Made by a program: the position numbers and the translations under genes. The notes under the pieces were generated by a model, which was given only the letters and a program-made list of their open reading frames with translations, did not search any database and was not told the DNA's origin. DNA of 29,632 bases from JBCCEV01 sp039030125 (GTDB lineage: Bacteria > Pseudomonadota > Gammaproteobacteria > Ga0077536): NCBI GenBank assembly GCA_039030125.1, contig JBCCEV010000034.1, positions 1-29,632 on the forward strand. The letters run 5' to 3'. Each line of letters opens with the position of its first letter. The stretch's first letter is position 1. Shown here piece after piece: positions 6,992-15,108 of the stretch.

Positions 6992-9900
6992 TTACCAGGT
7001 GTCGATATTCGGCCGTTTTTTTCCTGACCGTTGTGGTTTGGGCGCGGCCTCCAATGCGGCGGTGATCCACTGGCGCGATTCCGCCGGATCGATCACGTCA
7101 TCAAACTCAAAATGGCTGGCCATGTTTACGGCTTTGCCTTGCGCGTAGAGCCCGGCAACCATCTCTTCATATCTCTCTTTGCGGGCCTGGGTGTCCTCAA
7201 TCGCGGCCAACTCATCACGGTAGCCAAGCTTGACGAAGCCTTCGAGGCCCATGCCGCCAAACTCTCCGGTGGGCCAGGCGACCGTGAAATTGGTCGCCTT
7301 GAAGCTGCCGCCGGCCATGGCTTGCGCACCCAAGCCGTATCCTTTGCGCAAAATGATGGTGAAGAACGGTACATCAACATTCGCACCGGTCACGAACATT
7401 CTTGCCGCGTGCCGCACCAGCGCGGATTTTTCCGACTCGGGTCCCACCATGATCCCCGGGCAGTCGCACAAGAATAGAAGAGGGATGTCGAAGGCGTCAC
7501 AGAGCTGCATGAAGCGCGCGGCTTTATCGGCGCCTTCAGTATCTATCGCGCCGGCGAGATGGGTCGGGTTATTGGCAATCACACCGAGCGGTCGCCCTTC
7601 GACGCGCATGAATGCGGTGACCATCCCCAACCCAAAACGGGGTCTGAGCTCAAGCACGCTATCGGTGTCGGCCAGCAGGTCGATAACCTCTCTGACGTCA
7701 TAGACGCGCAAGCGATTCTCGGGGATCACCGAGCGCAGCGCGCGTTGATCCGGGCACTCCCAGTTTGTGACCGCACCTTGGAAATACGATAGATATTGTT
7801 TGGCGACGGTAACCGCCTCTGCCTCATCGGCAACCAGAATATCGATCACCCCATTGGGTTCTTGCACATCAACCGGGCCCACTTCTTCGGGCCGGAAGAC
7901 ACCCAAGCCGCCGCCTTCGATCATGGCCGGTCCACCCATGCCGATATTGGCGCCCGCAGTCGCGATCACGACATCGCAACAACCGAGTAATGCCGCATTA
8001 CCCGCGAAACAACGGCCCGTTGTGATCCCAACCAACGGCACGGATCCGCTCAGCTTGCCGAACAGGTAAAAGGCCAGACAGTCGAGCCCGACGGGGCTTA
8101 ATCCATCGGTTTCACCGGGCCGTCCGCCGCCGCCCTCGGTAAAGATCACGATGGGTAAATGGCTGCGCTCGGCGATCTCGAACATGCGATCTTTTTTACG
8201 ATGGTTTTGCCAACCTTGGGTGCCCGCCAAGACCGTATAGTCATAGGTCATGAGCACGCAGCGCGCGGTTTCGGCGTCAAACAAATCGCCATTCACCTGG
8301 CCTAAGCCGGTGACCATGCCATCGCCCGGCGTTTTCTCGATCAGCTCCTCTGTACTGCGGCGCTGACGCTGAGCGGCAACGGCGAGCGGCGCGTATTCCA
8401 CAAAGGTTTCTGGATCGCACAGGTCCTCGATGTTTTCGCGTGCGGTGCGTTGTCCGGTTTTTCGCCGCCGTTCAACCGATTTGGGCCGATTCTCATCTAA
8501 GCCAACCCCGCGGCGCTCAAACACCTCTTGGAGGTCGTCACGCACGTGATCCAGATCGAGCGCTTTATCTTCCGGCGACGCTTGTGCCTCGATTTCCTGT
8601 GGTTCAATGTGAATCAGCGGGTGGCCCTCAAAAACCGAATCGCCAACCGCGACATCGATTGCATCGATCACGCCATCAATGTGGGCCGCGATGACGTGTT
8701 CCATCTTCATCGCTTCCATTAGTAATAAAGCATGCCCGGCTTTCACCGGATCGCCTGCGCCGACGTCAACGGCGATGATCGTGCCTTGCATGGGTGCGCA
8801 TACGGTATTGGCATCGGCTTGAAGCATGTCCTCACCAGTACCATTGTCTTGCTTGCCAAAAGCTAGAACGGCGAGCGGATCATCGGCGTCGACTTTAGCG
8901 CCTGCGAGCTCGGCGTGGGGCGCGCTGGGCGTGGTGGCGGCGGCGCGCTGCGGATGAGCGGTGTTGGCAACGAGCGCGCCCAAGTTTGATTCGATGAATT
9001 TCGTGAAAACCTGATCCGATTGAACCGCGTCATGGGCGATCAAATTCTGGAGGAACTCAAGATTGCTTTTCACGCCATCGATTTGAAACTCACAAAGGGC
9101 GCGGTAGGAACGGCCCAACGCGTGTTCGAACCCTTGCCGCGAGGTGACAATGACCTTGGCCAGCAACGAATCAAAGTTCGGGTTGGTGGTGTATCCCGAA
9201 TAACCATGCGTGTCGGTACGAACGCCGATACCGGTGGGTGGATCAAAGCGCGACAAGGTTCCGCCTTGCGGCCTGATTTCACCTTCGGCTGTCATGATCT
9301 CCGTGCAGACACGCAGCTGTATTGCGGTCCCGAGTGGCCGGTGACTTTCTTCAGTCAGATTTAAATCGTCGAGGCTTTTGCCGCTCGCGATCTCAAGTTG
9401 CAGCGCCACGAGATCGAGGTTGGTGACCGCTTCGGTCACGGTGTGTTCAACTTGCAGGCGCGCGTTGGCTTCGATGAAGGCGATTTGGGCATCATCGTCC
9501 ATGGCGCCTTGGGTGTCGGTGGCGACTAAGAATTCGAAGGTGCCCAGACTTTGATACTCAAGGGCGTTGGCGAGGTGCTCCGCGTAGGTAACGAGCTGCT
9601 CGCGGATAGCTGCCGGCAGGTTTGGGCTGGGTGCGATCTCGACTAATTTTTGATGCCGCCGTTGGAGCGTGCATTCGCGCTCGCCGAGGTGGATCGCATG
9701 CTCGCCATCGCCAATGATCTGGACCTCAATATGGCGTGCAAATGGCAAATACTGCTCAACATAAACGTCGCCGATCCCAAAGCTACTCATCGCTTCGCGT
9801 TGGCAGGCGGTGAAAGCATCCTCGATGTCGGCCTGCGCTGTAACATGCCGCATGCCGCGGCCACCGCCGCCAGCCAGCGCCTTGATCAAAATGCCGTGGT

Positions 9901-10354
9901 CGCTGCCATGTTGCTCAAAAAAATCGGCAACCGCCGGTAACTCGGCTGCGCAATCGATGCCCGGCATGACCGGCACACCGTTGGTTTGTGCAAGCGTGCG
10001 CATCATCGCTTTATCACCGCACTGAGCGAGGGTTTGCGCCTTGGGCCCCACAAAAGTAATGCCATTGGCCGCGCAGGCCGCCGCGAGTTCTGCGTTTTCA
10101 CTGAGCAGGCCGTAGCCCGGGTGCAGCATTGCGCAGTGGTGTTCTCGCGCGGCGGTAATGACCGCGTCGATATCCAAATAAGCTTTAGGTCCGAGCGCCT
10201 CAAGCGCAATTGCATCATCGGCGAGATAGCGGTGCTGCGATCCGGCATCGTCCTGGGAATAGAGTGCTATCGCTTCAAGCTCAAGATCTTGCGCGGCCCG
10301 AATGATGCGGACGGCAATTTCGCCGCGGTTGGCAATGAGTAGGCGTTTCCCCAT
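6992..10354 (-). CDS. Single-chain biotin-dependent acyl-CoA carboxylase (BC-BCCP-CT fusion)
   Basis: All parts of a biotin-dependent carboxylase are on one 1120-residue chain. Biotin carboxylase spans about 1-450, with the ATP-grasp Gly loop ALAGGGGRGMR around 159-169 and EANARLQVEH around 295-304. The biotinyl domain is at about 515-585 with MEAMKMEHV and biotin-Lys550. The carboxyltransferase spans about 600-1120, beta half then alpha half, with GGGGRPGE and GGSFKATNFTVAWPTGEFGGMG. The layout matches the single-chain long-chain acyl-CoA carboxylases, not the usual two- or four-subunit propionyl/acetyl-CoA enzymes. The ATG at 10354 comes four bases after the TAG of the hydrolase gene, so they are coupled; a GTG-type start at 10384 is less likely. 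It would carboxylate an acyl-CoA intermediate, acyl length unknown. Confidence 0.95.
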   Translation of the reverse strand: MGKRLLIANRGEIAVRIIRAAQDLELEAIALYSQDDAGSQHRYLADDAIALEALGPKAYLDIDAVITAAREHHCAMLHPGYGLLSENAELAAACAANGITFVGPKAQTLAQCGDKAMMRTLAQTNGVPVMPGIDCAAELPAVADFFEQHGSDHGILIKALAGGGGRGMRHVTAQADIEDAFTACQREAMSSFGIGDVYVEQYLPFARHIEVQIIGDGEHAIHLGERECTLQRRHQKLVEIAPSPNLPAAIREQLVTYAEHLANALEYQSLGTFEFLVATDTQGAMDDDAQIAFIEANARLQVEHTVTEAVTNLDLVALQLEIASGKSLDDLNLTEESHRPLGTAIQLRVCTEIMTAEGEIRPQGGTLSRFDPPTGIGVRTDTHGYSGYTTNPNFDSLLAKVIVTSRQGFEHALGRSYRALCEFQIDGVKSNLEFLQNLIAHDAVQSDQVFTKFIESNLGALVANTAHPQRAAATTPSAPHAELAGAKVDADDPLAVLAFGKQDNGTGEDMLQADANTVCAPMQGTIIAVDVGAGDPVKAGHALLLMEAMKMEHVIAAHIDGVIDAIDVAVGDSVFEGHPLIHIEPQEIEAQASPEDKALDLDHVRDDLQEVFERRGVGLDENRPKSVERRRKTGQRTARENIEDLCDPETFVEYAPLAVAAQRQRRSTEELIEKTPGDGMVTGLGQVNGDLFDAETARCVLMTYDYTVLAGTQGWQNHRKKDRMFEIAERSHLPIVIFTEGGGGRPGETDGLSPVGLDCLAFYLFGKLSGSVPLVGITTGRCFAGNAALLGCCDVVIATAGANIGMGGPAMIEGGGLGVFRPEEVGPVDVQEPNGVIDILVADEAEAVTVAKQYLSYFQGAVTNWECPDQRALRSVIPENRLRVYDVREVIDLLADTDSVLELRPRFGLGMVTAFMRVEGRPLGVIANNPTHLAGAIDTEGADKAARFMQLCDAFDIPLLFLCDCPGIMVGPESEKSALVRHAARMFVTGANVDVPFFTIILRKGYGLGAQAMAGGSFKATNFTVAWPTGEFGGMGLEGFVKLGYRDELAAIEDTQARKERYEEMVAGLYAQGKAVNMASHFEFDDVIDPAESRQWITAALEAAPKPQRSGKKRPNIDTW

Positions 10355-10358
10355 GGTG

Positions 10359-11618
10359 CTAGCGCTGCCACGCACCACTGGCATTGGAGGTGTAGCCCAG
10401 CGTTTGGTAGAGCGCGTCGATCATGCTCTGCCCGCGGGTGTTGACGAGCATTCCAGCGCCCATCCGGTTCATGGTGTAACCGAAGGACATGCGGCATTCG
10501 GGATCGGCAAAACCGATGCTGCCACCGAATCCTGGATGTCCGAACGCGGCCTCCGAAATCAGCATGCTGTCGGTGACACCACTGACGGCCGCGCGATTGT
10601 CCATTGCTTTGAAATAACCGAGCGAGAAGCGGGTGGGGAGCAACAGCGTAAAGTCGAGTCCCGCTGATGACACCATGGACATTTTTAATAATTGATCGGC
10701 TGAAACGTACTCACGTCCATTTAAACTGCCGCCCATCGCCAGTGGTGCGTACATCCCGGCCAGCCCGCGCCCGTTGGTAATACCCCCGGCCGCACCAATC
10801 TCCGCGCCATGTGCGGCGCGCGTGTCGTAACCCGGGATCCCATCCACGCCCGCCACCATATAGCCGCCGGCGTTGCCCATCACTGAATACTGCAGCGAAC
10901 TTTTGTCCGCCACGCGCTCGAGCATCGGGCTTAGCTTTTCATCAGGACCCGGGATGTACATGATCATCCGCGCGGTTTTGTCTTCCAATTCTTCGGGCAA
11001 CCCGATCCAAAAGGGAATGCCCAGCGGTTCCGCGATTTCTTCCCGGAAAAAAGCGCCCAGTGTTTTCCCGGTGACGCGCTCAATCACCTCGCCGAGCAGG
11101 AAACCAAACGTCAGCGCCTCGTAGCCGTGGTGCGCGCCGGGTTCGAAGTAAGCCTGTTGGGCAGCGAGTCGCGTGGTCCATTCTTTAGGGTTGGCGTAGG
11201 CGCCCTCGGGTAGAGTGTCACGCACGGCACACGAGCCCGATTGATGGTTAAGGAGCATCGCGAGCGTGGTGTTTTCTTTGCCGCTCGCGCCGTATTCGGG
11301 CCAGTAGTCGGTGACCCGCGCATTAAGGTTGATCTCACCGCGCGAGGCGAGCACGTGCATACAAAAAGCTGCCGCACCCTTCGTCGATGACCACACGATC
11401 GACATCGTGTCTTCTTCCCACGCTTTGCCGCTCTCCTCGCGCGCCGTACCGCCCCACAGGTTCACGACCGTTTCACCTTCTACGGTCACCGCGACGGAGG
11501 CGCCCAGTTCATTACGGGATTTAAAATTCTCGACAAACGCCACGGCGACCGATTCGAAGCGCGGATCGTAAGTGCCGGCTAACGCGCCTTGCGGCACATT
11601 TTCAGAAAAGCTCGTCAC
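10359..11618 (-). CDS. Serine hydrolase of the beta-lactamase class C / EstB-esterase family
   Basis: A 419-residue penicillin-binding-protein-fold hydrolase without a signal peptide. The S-x-x-K nucleophile motif is in VWSSTKGAA (about Ser77-Lys80 from the GTG), the second catalytic Tyr is probably in HHGYEALTFG, where the usual Y-x-N reads Y-E-A, and the C-terminal third-motif equivalent is GHPGFGGSIGF. This pattern is that of cytoplasmic esterases/lactonases such as EstB, not true beta-lactamases. I choose the GTG at 11618, which has AGGGG seven bases ahead; a TTG at 11633 lies inside that site. It is the first gene of the minus-strand run and probably cleaves an ester, lactone or amide of the pathway. 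Confidence 0.88.
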   Translation of the reverse strand: MTSFSENVPQGALAGTYDPRFESVAVAFVENFKSRNELGASVAVTVEGETVVNLWGGTAREESGKAWEEDTMSIVWSSTKGAAAFCMHVLASRGEINLNARVTDYWPEYGASGKENTTLAMLLNHQSGSCAVRDTLPEGAYANPKEWTTRLAAQQAYFEPGAHHGYEALTFGFLLGEVIERVTGKTLGAFFREEIAEPLGIPFWIGLPEELEDKTARMIMYIPGPDEKLSPMLERVADKSSLQYSVMGNAGGYMVAGVDGIPGYDTRAAHGAEIGAAGGITNGRGLAGMYAPLAMGGSLNGREYVSADQLLKMSMVSSAGLDFTLLLPTRFSLGYFKAMDNRAAVSGVTDSMLISEAAFGHPGFGGSIGFADPECRMSFGYTMNRMGAGMLVNTRGQSMIDALYQTLGYTSNASGAWQR

Positions 11619-11655
11619 GGTCGGACCCCTCAAAGACCATGGAAACAGGCACGCA

Positions 11656-11664
11656 ACTGTAGCA
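11656..11664 (-). promoter_or_regulatory. Candidate extended -10 promoter for the long minus-strand operon
   Basis: Read on the minus strand the bases are TGCTACAGT, an extended -10 (TGnTAnAnT) about 37 bases before the GTG of the hydrolase gene. No good -35 lies 16-18 bases upstream, which extended -10 promoters tolerate. This is a pattern match only. Confidence 0.3.
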
Positions 11665-11685
11665 CGGCTGTTGCGTTTAAGAATG

Positions 11686-11709
11686 CGTTACACTCGCGCT
11701 GCCGTAACG
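11686..11709. promoter_or_regulatory. Inverted repeat CGTTAC-N12-GTAACG in the hydrolase/symporter divergent region
   Basis: Perfect 6-base arms (11686-11691 and 11704-11709) separated by 12 bases lie between two divergent genes, 43 bases before the symporter ATG. The left arm touches a TACACT hexamer (11689-11694) that could be a -10 for the symporter, so a bound protein would block it. It could equally be an mRNA hairpin. The regulator is not in the window. Confidence 0.35.
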
Positions 11710-11751
11710 GGGAGCGGCGAGTTTTTCAGAGCTGTTTTTTGGGGAGAGCAC

Positions 11752-13347
11752 ATGGGCGACGCGGATCCGAGCCTGCTCTATTGGAGCTGGTTTTTCTTAG
11801 CCATTTATATCGGGCTAATGATCTTTTTCGGCGTGATGGGTATGCGCCGCGTTAAGAGCGGTGACGACTTTGCCACCGCCCGGGGTGCCTACGGTCCGAT
11901 CTTTCTGTCATTTGCCTTAACGGCAACGGCCGCCAGCGGCGGCACCTTTTTAGGACTTCCCGCGCTCGCTTACAAGACCGGGTTCTCGTGCCTGTGGTAT
12001 GCGTTTGTATATCCCGTGGCTGCCTATCTCGGCGTTTTAATGGCGCTCAAAATGGTGCGCCGCGCAGGCGCCAACTTTGGCAATCGCTCGACCGCGGAAT
12101 ACTTAGGCGATCGTTTTCAATCCGATGCGTTGCGCGTTTTGGTGTCCGTGTTTTCCTTGCTGCTCCTTTTTTATCTGGCCGCGCAACTGCTTTCCGGTGC
12201 GGTCATGTTTAACCGCATGATGGGCGTCGATATATTGCCGGCGCTGGCCATCACCGGCGCAATATTGTTGATCTACATCGTTATTGGCGGCGCGCACGCC
12301 GACATTCTTACCGATGGTGTGCAGGGCGCGCTAATGTTGGTGCTCGCCATTCTTGTTGCCTTTTTGTTTTTCACGGGCTTCAACATTGAGGGCGGTTTTT
12401 CCGGAATGGTGAGCAAGCTTGAAGCCATCGATCCGGCACTCGTGCAGCCGCTGCATCCCACGCATCCACTGTTGGATTCCTGGTGGGACGTGTTCGCGAT
12501 TTTCATCACCCATGCCCCGATCGGCATGCTCCCGCACATCGGCAATAAATTGTGGGCGCTAAGAAGTGATCGCGATCAGGTCAAGTTCATTGTTGTGTCG
12601 TTCATTTTCGGCATGATCCTGCCGGCACTGACCTTCGGCGGGATCCTGGCACGCGCGATCTTGGGCGATGCCTTACTCGTTGAGGGTGCCAGCGCAAACG
12701 ACGCCATCCCAATGCTGTTCATCGCCACCATGCCGGCCTGGCTCGCGGGATTGATCGGGGCCGGAGTGCTTGCCGCCGTTATGTCGACAGCGGATGGTCT
12801 GGTCGTTTCGACCTCGCAGATTTTTGCCAACGATATTTATCGCCGCACAATTGCGCCACGGCTCAAGAGCAAACCTTCTGACGAAGTGGTCGATCGCATG
12901 TCGCTCAAGATCAGTCGTATCGCCACGGTTGGTGTAATGATTGGTGCGGCCTGGCTCGCTTTTGAAGCACAAACGATGAATGTCGCGTTACTGATCTGGG
13001 CCGGGGTTGGCGGCATGATGGCCGCGATGTTCGGGCCCTTGTTCTGCGGGATCTTGTGGCGTGGCGCCACCCGTGCGGGCGCCATCGCTGGTTTTGTTGC
13101 CGGTGGGGCGGTGTTCATTGTGCTCAAAGCACAGTGGCTAGAGGCGGCGTGGTTCGTGGGCACTATTTTTGAAACGCAAGGCGCATGGCTCGCCGCGCAG
13201 GGTGTGAATCCCTTCGCCTGTGCGACCATTGGTTCGGGTTTCTCATTGCTCGGGTTAGTCGTGGTCTCAAAATTCACCCAGGCGCCTGATAGCGAGCACC
13301 TCGATCGGATGTTCGAGGAGCCAGTGCCCGAAGGGGCTATTGTTTAA
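11752..13347 (+). CDS. Sodium:solute symporter (SSS family) permease
   Basis: An inner-membrane permease of 531 residues with about a dozen long hydrophobic segments along its whole length, typical of the Na+/solute symporter family (PutP, PanF and relatives). Recognisable stretches are MRRVKSGDDFATARG after the first helix, LTATAASGGTFLGLPALAYK, and IVIGGAHADILTDGVQGALM, equivalent to the family signature, followed later by VMSTADGLVVSTSQIFANDIYR. The start is the ATG at 11752 with GGGGAGA eight bases upstream; the frame is open further 5' but runs into the divergent gene. It probably imports the pathway substrate or another organic acid. Its 3' end overlaps the convergent amidohydrolase gene by 11 bases. 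Confidence 0.92.
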   Translation: MGDADPSLLYWSWFFLAIYIGLMIFFGVMGMRRVKSGDDFATARGAYGPIFLSFALTATAASGGTFLGLPALAYKTGFSCLWYAFVYPVAAYLGVLMALKMVRRAGANFGNRSTAEYLGDRFQSDALRVLVSVFSLLLLFYLAAQLLSGAVMFNRMMGVDILPALAITGAILLIYIVIGGAHADILTDGVQGALMLVLAILVAFLFFTGFNIEGGFSGMVSKLEAIDPALVQPLHPTHPLLDSWWDVFAIFITHAPIGMLPHIGNKLWALRSDRDQVKFIVVSFIFGMILPALTFGGILARAILGDALLVEGASANDAIPMLFIATMPAWLAGLIGAGVLAAVMSTADGLVVSTSQIFANDIYRRTIAPRLKSKPSDEVVDRMSLKISRIATVGVMIGAAWLAFEAQTMNVALLIWAGVGGMMAAMFGPLFCGILWRGATRAGAIAGFVAGGAVFIVLKAQWLEAAWFVGTIFETQGAWLAAQGVNPFACATIGSGFSLLGLVVVSKFTQAPDSEHLDRMFEEPVPEGAIV

Positions 13348-14995
13348 GCAGCACCTTACCCGCGCGCGCACCTGTGGGTTTGCCGCGCTCCAGCGCGAAC
13401 TCGCCATTGACGATCACGTAATGCACACCTTCTGCCGGCGTGAACGGCTGGTAGTAGTCGGCTTCCGTTCGATACTCAGCCGGGTCAAAGATGGTGATAT
13501 CAGCCCGATAGCCGCGCTCGATACGGCCACGATCGCTTAAGCCCAAGCGGCTCGCCGGGAGGCTGGTCATGCGGCGGATCGCCTCTTCAACTTCCGTACC
13601 GTGCGCAACGAGGTTGCGATAAAACTTCGGGAAGGTGCCATACATCTGCGGCCAGGGCGCAACGTCCGGATCGGTGACGTCGGTCGGGATATCCAAACAC
13701 GGCATCGCCATTGGATGATTGCTGGCCTTAATGATGTTGTCTTCGCCGCCCAGGAAGGGGGCAACCAAACCGGGATCGACATCTTTGGGGAGTAGATCGC
13801 CGGTTTGCAGCACGATGTCGAAAAAAAGCTCGACCGGATCCATGTTGCGCTCCGCGGCAAGCTCGTTAATCGTTTTGCCCTCAATCGCTTCGTCGCCGGT
13901 ATTAATAAGCCAAATGTAGCCCGACTCGGTGATGTACTTATCGTAGAAATCCCCAACCTTGGTGAAGTTCTCGGTGACCGCTTGTTTCACCTGGGCTTTG
14001 AAATCAGGGCTCGAAAGATTCTCTAAAAAGCTTTCAAAACTTTCGGCGCCCGCAATGTGCGTGTCGTAGTAATCATTGTGTGAGAGAAACCAGAAGAAGT
14101 GGCGCATGGCGTCGTTACGAAAACACCAATCAGAAAACTGCATCACATCAAAGGAGATATCGGCGCCACGATTGCGGGCAGTCTCCAGCGCTCCTAAGGC
14201 AATGGGCAAATCCTTAAACCGCACTTTGCCCGGTGGGTTGATGTGCGGAATGTGCACGCGGATACGATGCTTGGCGCTGATTTCACCCAGCATATAGATA
14301 TCGCTTTCGTCGATGAGATCGGAGATATGTGCGTAAATGCCGCCATCGAATTCGGCAACGATAGCGGCGAGCTGGTCGATCTCTTCGCGGTCGGCAAAGC
14401 GGCAGGGTGGGTAACTTAAGCCGAGCGACAAACCGTAGGCGCCCTGGCGCAGACCTTCGCGCGTCAAGGCTTTGATTTCTTCGAGCTGCTCTGGGGTTGG
14501 CGTTTCGTCCTTTTTGACGCCCGCCTTCCAGCGGATGGTGCCATGACCGACCAGGGGCACCACGTTAATACCAACGGTGTTGTTGTTTACCGCATCGGCG
14601 TATTCGGTGAGCGAGGACCAATCGTGGGGAAACTCGCGGATTTTTTCCGAATAGGTGACCAGTTCGACCTCCGGGTTCGTGCGCGTGTGTTCGAGCCAGG
14701 TGTCCTTATCGGGGTAGGGCGAGAAGGAGCAGTTACCGCACATGCTGGTGGTGATCCCCTGGGTGATCCAGGGTTGCATCTCGTTTTGGAAAAACACGAT
14801 CCCATCAACGTGGTCATGGGGGTTGACGAAGCCCGGCGCGACATACAGTTCTGTAGCGTCGACGATCCGATCCGCATCGACGTCTAGACGCTGGGCGATC
14901 TCGGCGATATGGCCATCTTTGAGCAACACGTCGGCGTAGAACCATGGGTTGCCAGTACCGTCAATGACCTTGCCATTTTTGATCAGAATATCCAC
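13337..14995 (-). CDS. Metal-dependent amidohydrolase of the N-acyl-D-amino-acid deacylase (D-aminoacylase) family
   Basis: A TIM-barrel amidohydrolase of 552 residues. The entry metal motif H-x-H is in PGFVNPHDHVDG (about His60 and His62), later candidate ligands are in GIYAHISD and RVHIPHINPPG, and the C-terminal beta-sandwich return EEAIRRMTSLPASRLGLSDRGRIERGYRADITIFDP is typical of D-aminoacylases. Where the family usually has a catalytic SDG/D motif the protein reads ASNHPMAMPCLDIPTD, so the exact metal site is uncertain. The start is the GTG at 14995 (GAGGAG eight bases ahead) opening on VDILIKNGKVIDGTG; upstream codons are rejected. Members hydrolyse N-acyl amino acids, hydantoins or other cyclic amides, and this would fit an N-containing substrate. 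Confidence 0.88.
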   Translation of the reverse strand: MDILIKNGKVIDGTGNPWFYADVLLKDGHIAEIAQRLDVDADRIVDATELYVAPGFVNPHDHVDGIVFFQNEMQPWITQGITTSMCGNCSFSPYPDKDTWLEHTRTNPEVELVTYSEKIREFPHDWSSLTEYADAVNNNTVGINVVPLVGHGTIRWKAGVKKDETPTPEQLEEIKALTREGLRQGAYGLSLGLSYPPCRFADREEIDQLAAIVAEFDGGIYAHISDLIDESDIYMLGEISAKHRIRVHIPHINPPGKVRFKDLPIALGALETARNRGADISFDVMQFSDWCFRNDAMRHFFWFLSHNDYYDTHIAGAESFESFLENLSSPDFKAQVKQAVTENFTKVGDFYDKYITESGYIWLINTGDEAIEGKTINELAAERNMDPVELFFDIVLQTGDLLPKDVDPGLVAPFLGGEDNIIKASNHPMAMPCLDIPTDVTDPDVAPWPQMYGTFPKFYRNLVAHGTEVEEAIRRMTSLPASRLGLSDRGRIERGYRADITIFDPAEYRTEADYYQPFTPAEGVHYVIVNGEFALERGKPTGARAGKVLLKQ

Positions 14996-15053
14996 GGATT
15001 TTCTCCTCGCAGTGGGTAGCATCGTCGGCCGCGCTCTTTTATCTTATGCGGCC

Positions 15054-15079
15054 CGCTAATGGGCGTGTGTCCATTAGCG
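15054..15079. promoter_or_regulatory. Perfect 9-base inverted repeat between divergent amidohydrolase and LLM oxidoreductase genes
   Basis: CGCTAATGG (15054-15062) and CCATTAGCG (15071-15079) are exact reverse complements with an 8-base spacer. The dyad lies 30 bases before the LLM ATG and about 60 before the amidohydrolase GTG, an ideal place for an operator controlling both directions. GNTR- or TetR-like dimers bind such sites, but the regulator is not identified. Confidence 0.55.
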
Positions 15080-15108
15080 TGGAAAGAACACATTACGAGG
15101 GGAGCCCC

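Noticed and set aside
10359..11618. True beta-lactamase (antibiotic resistance) reading
   Set aside because: There is no signal peptide and the Y-x-N and K-T-G motifs are replaced by esterase-type equivalents (YEA, HPGFGG).
11572..11751. 60-codon upstream extension of the symporter frame
   Set aside because: It runs through the divergent hydrolase gene and promoter region; a strong GGGGAGA site places the start at 11752, just before the first membrane helix.
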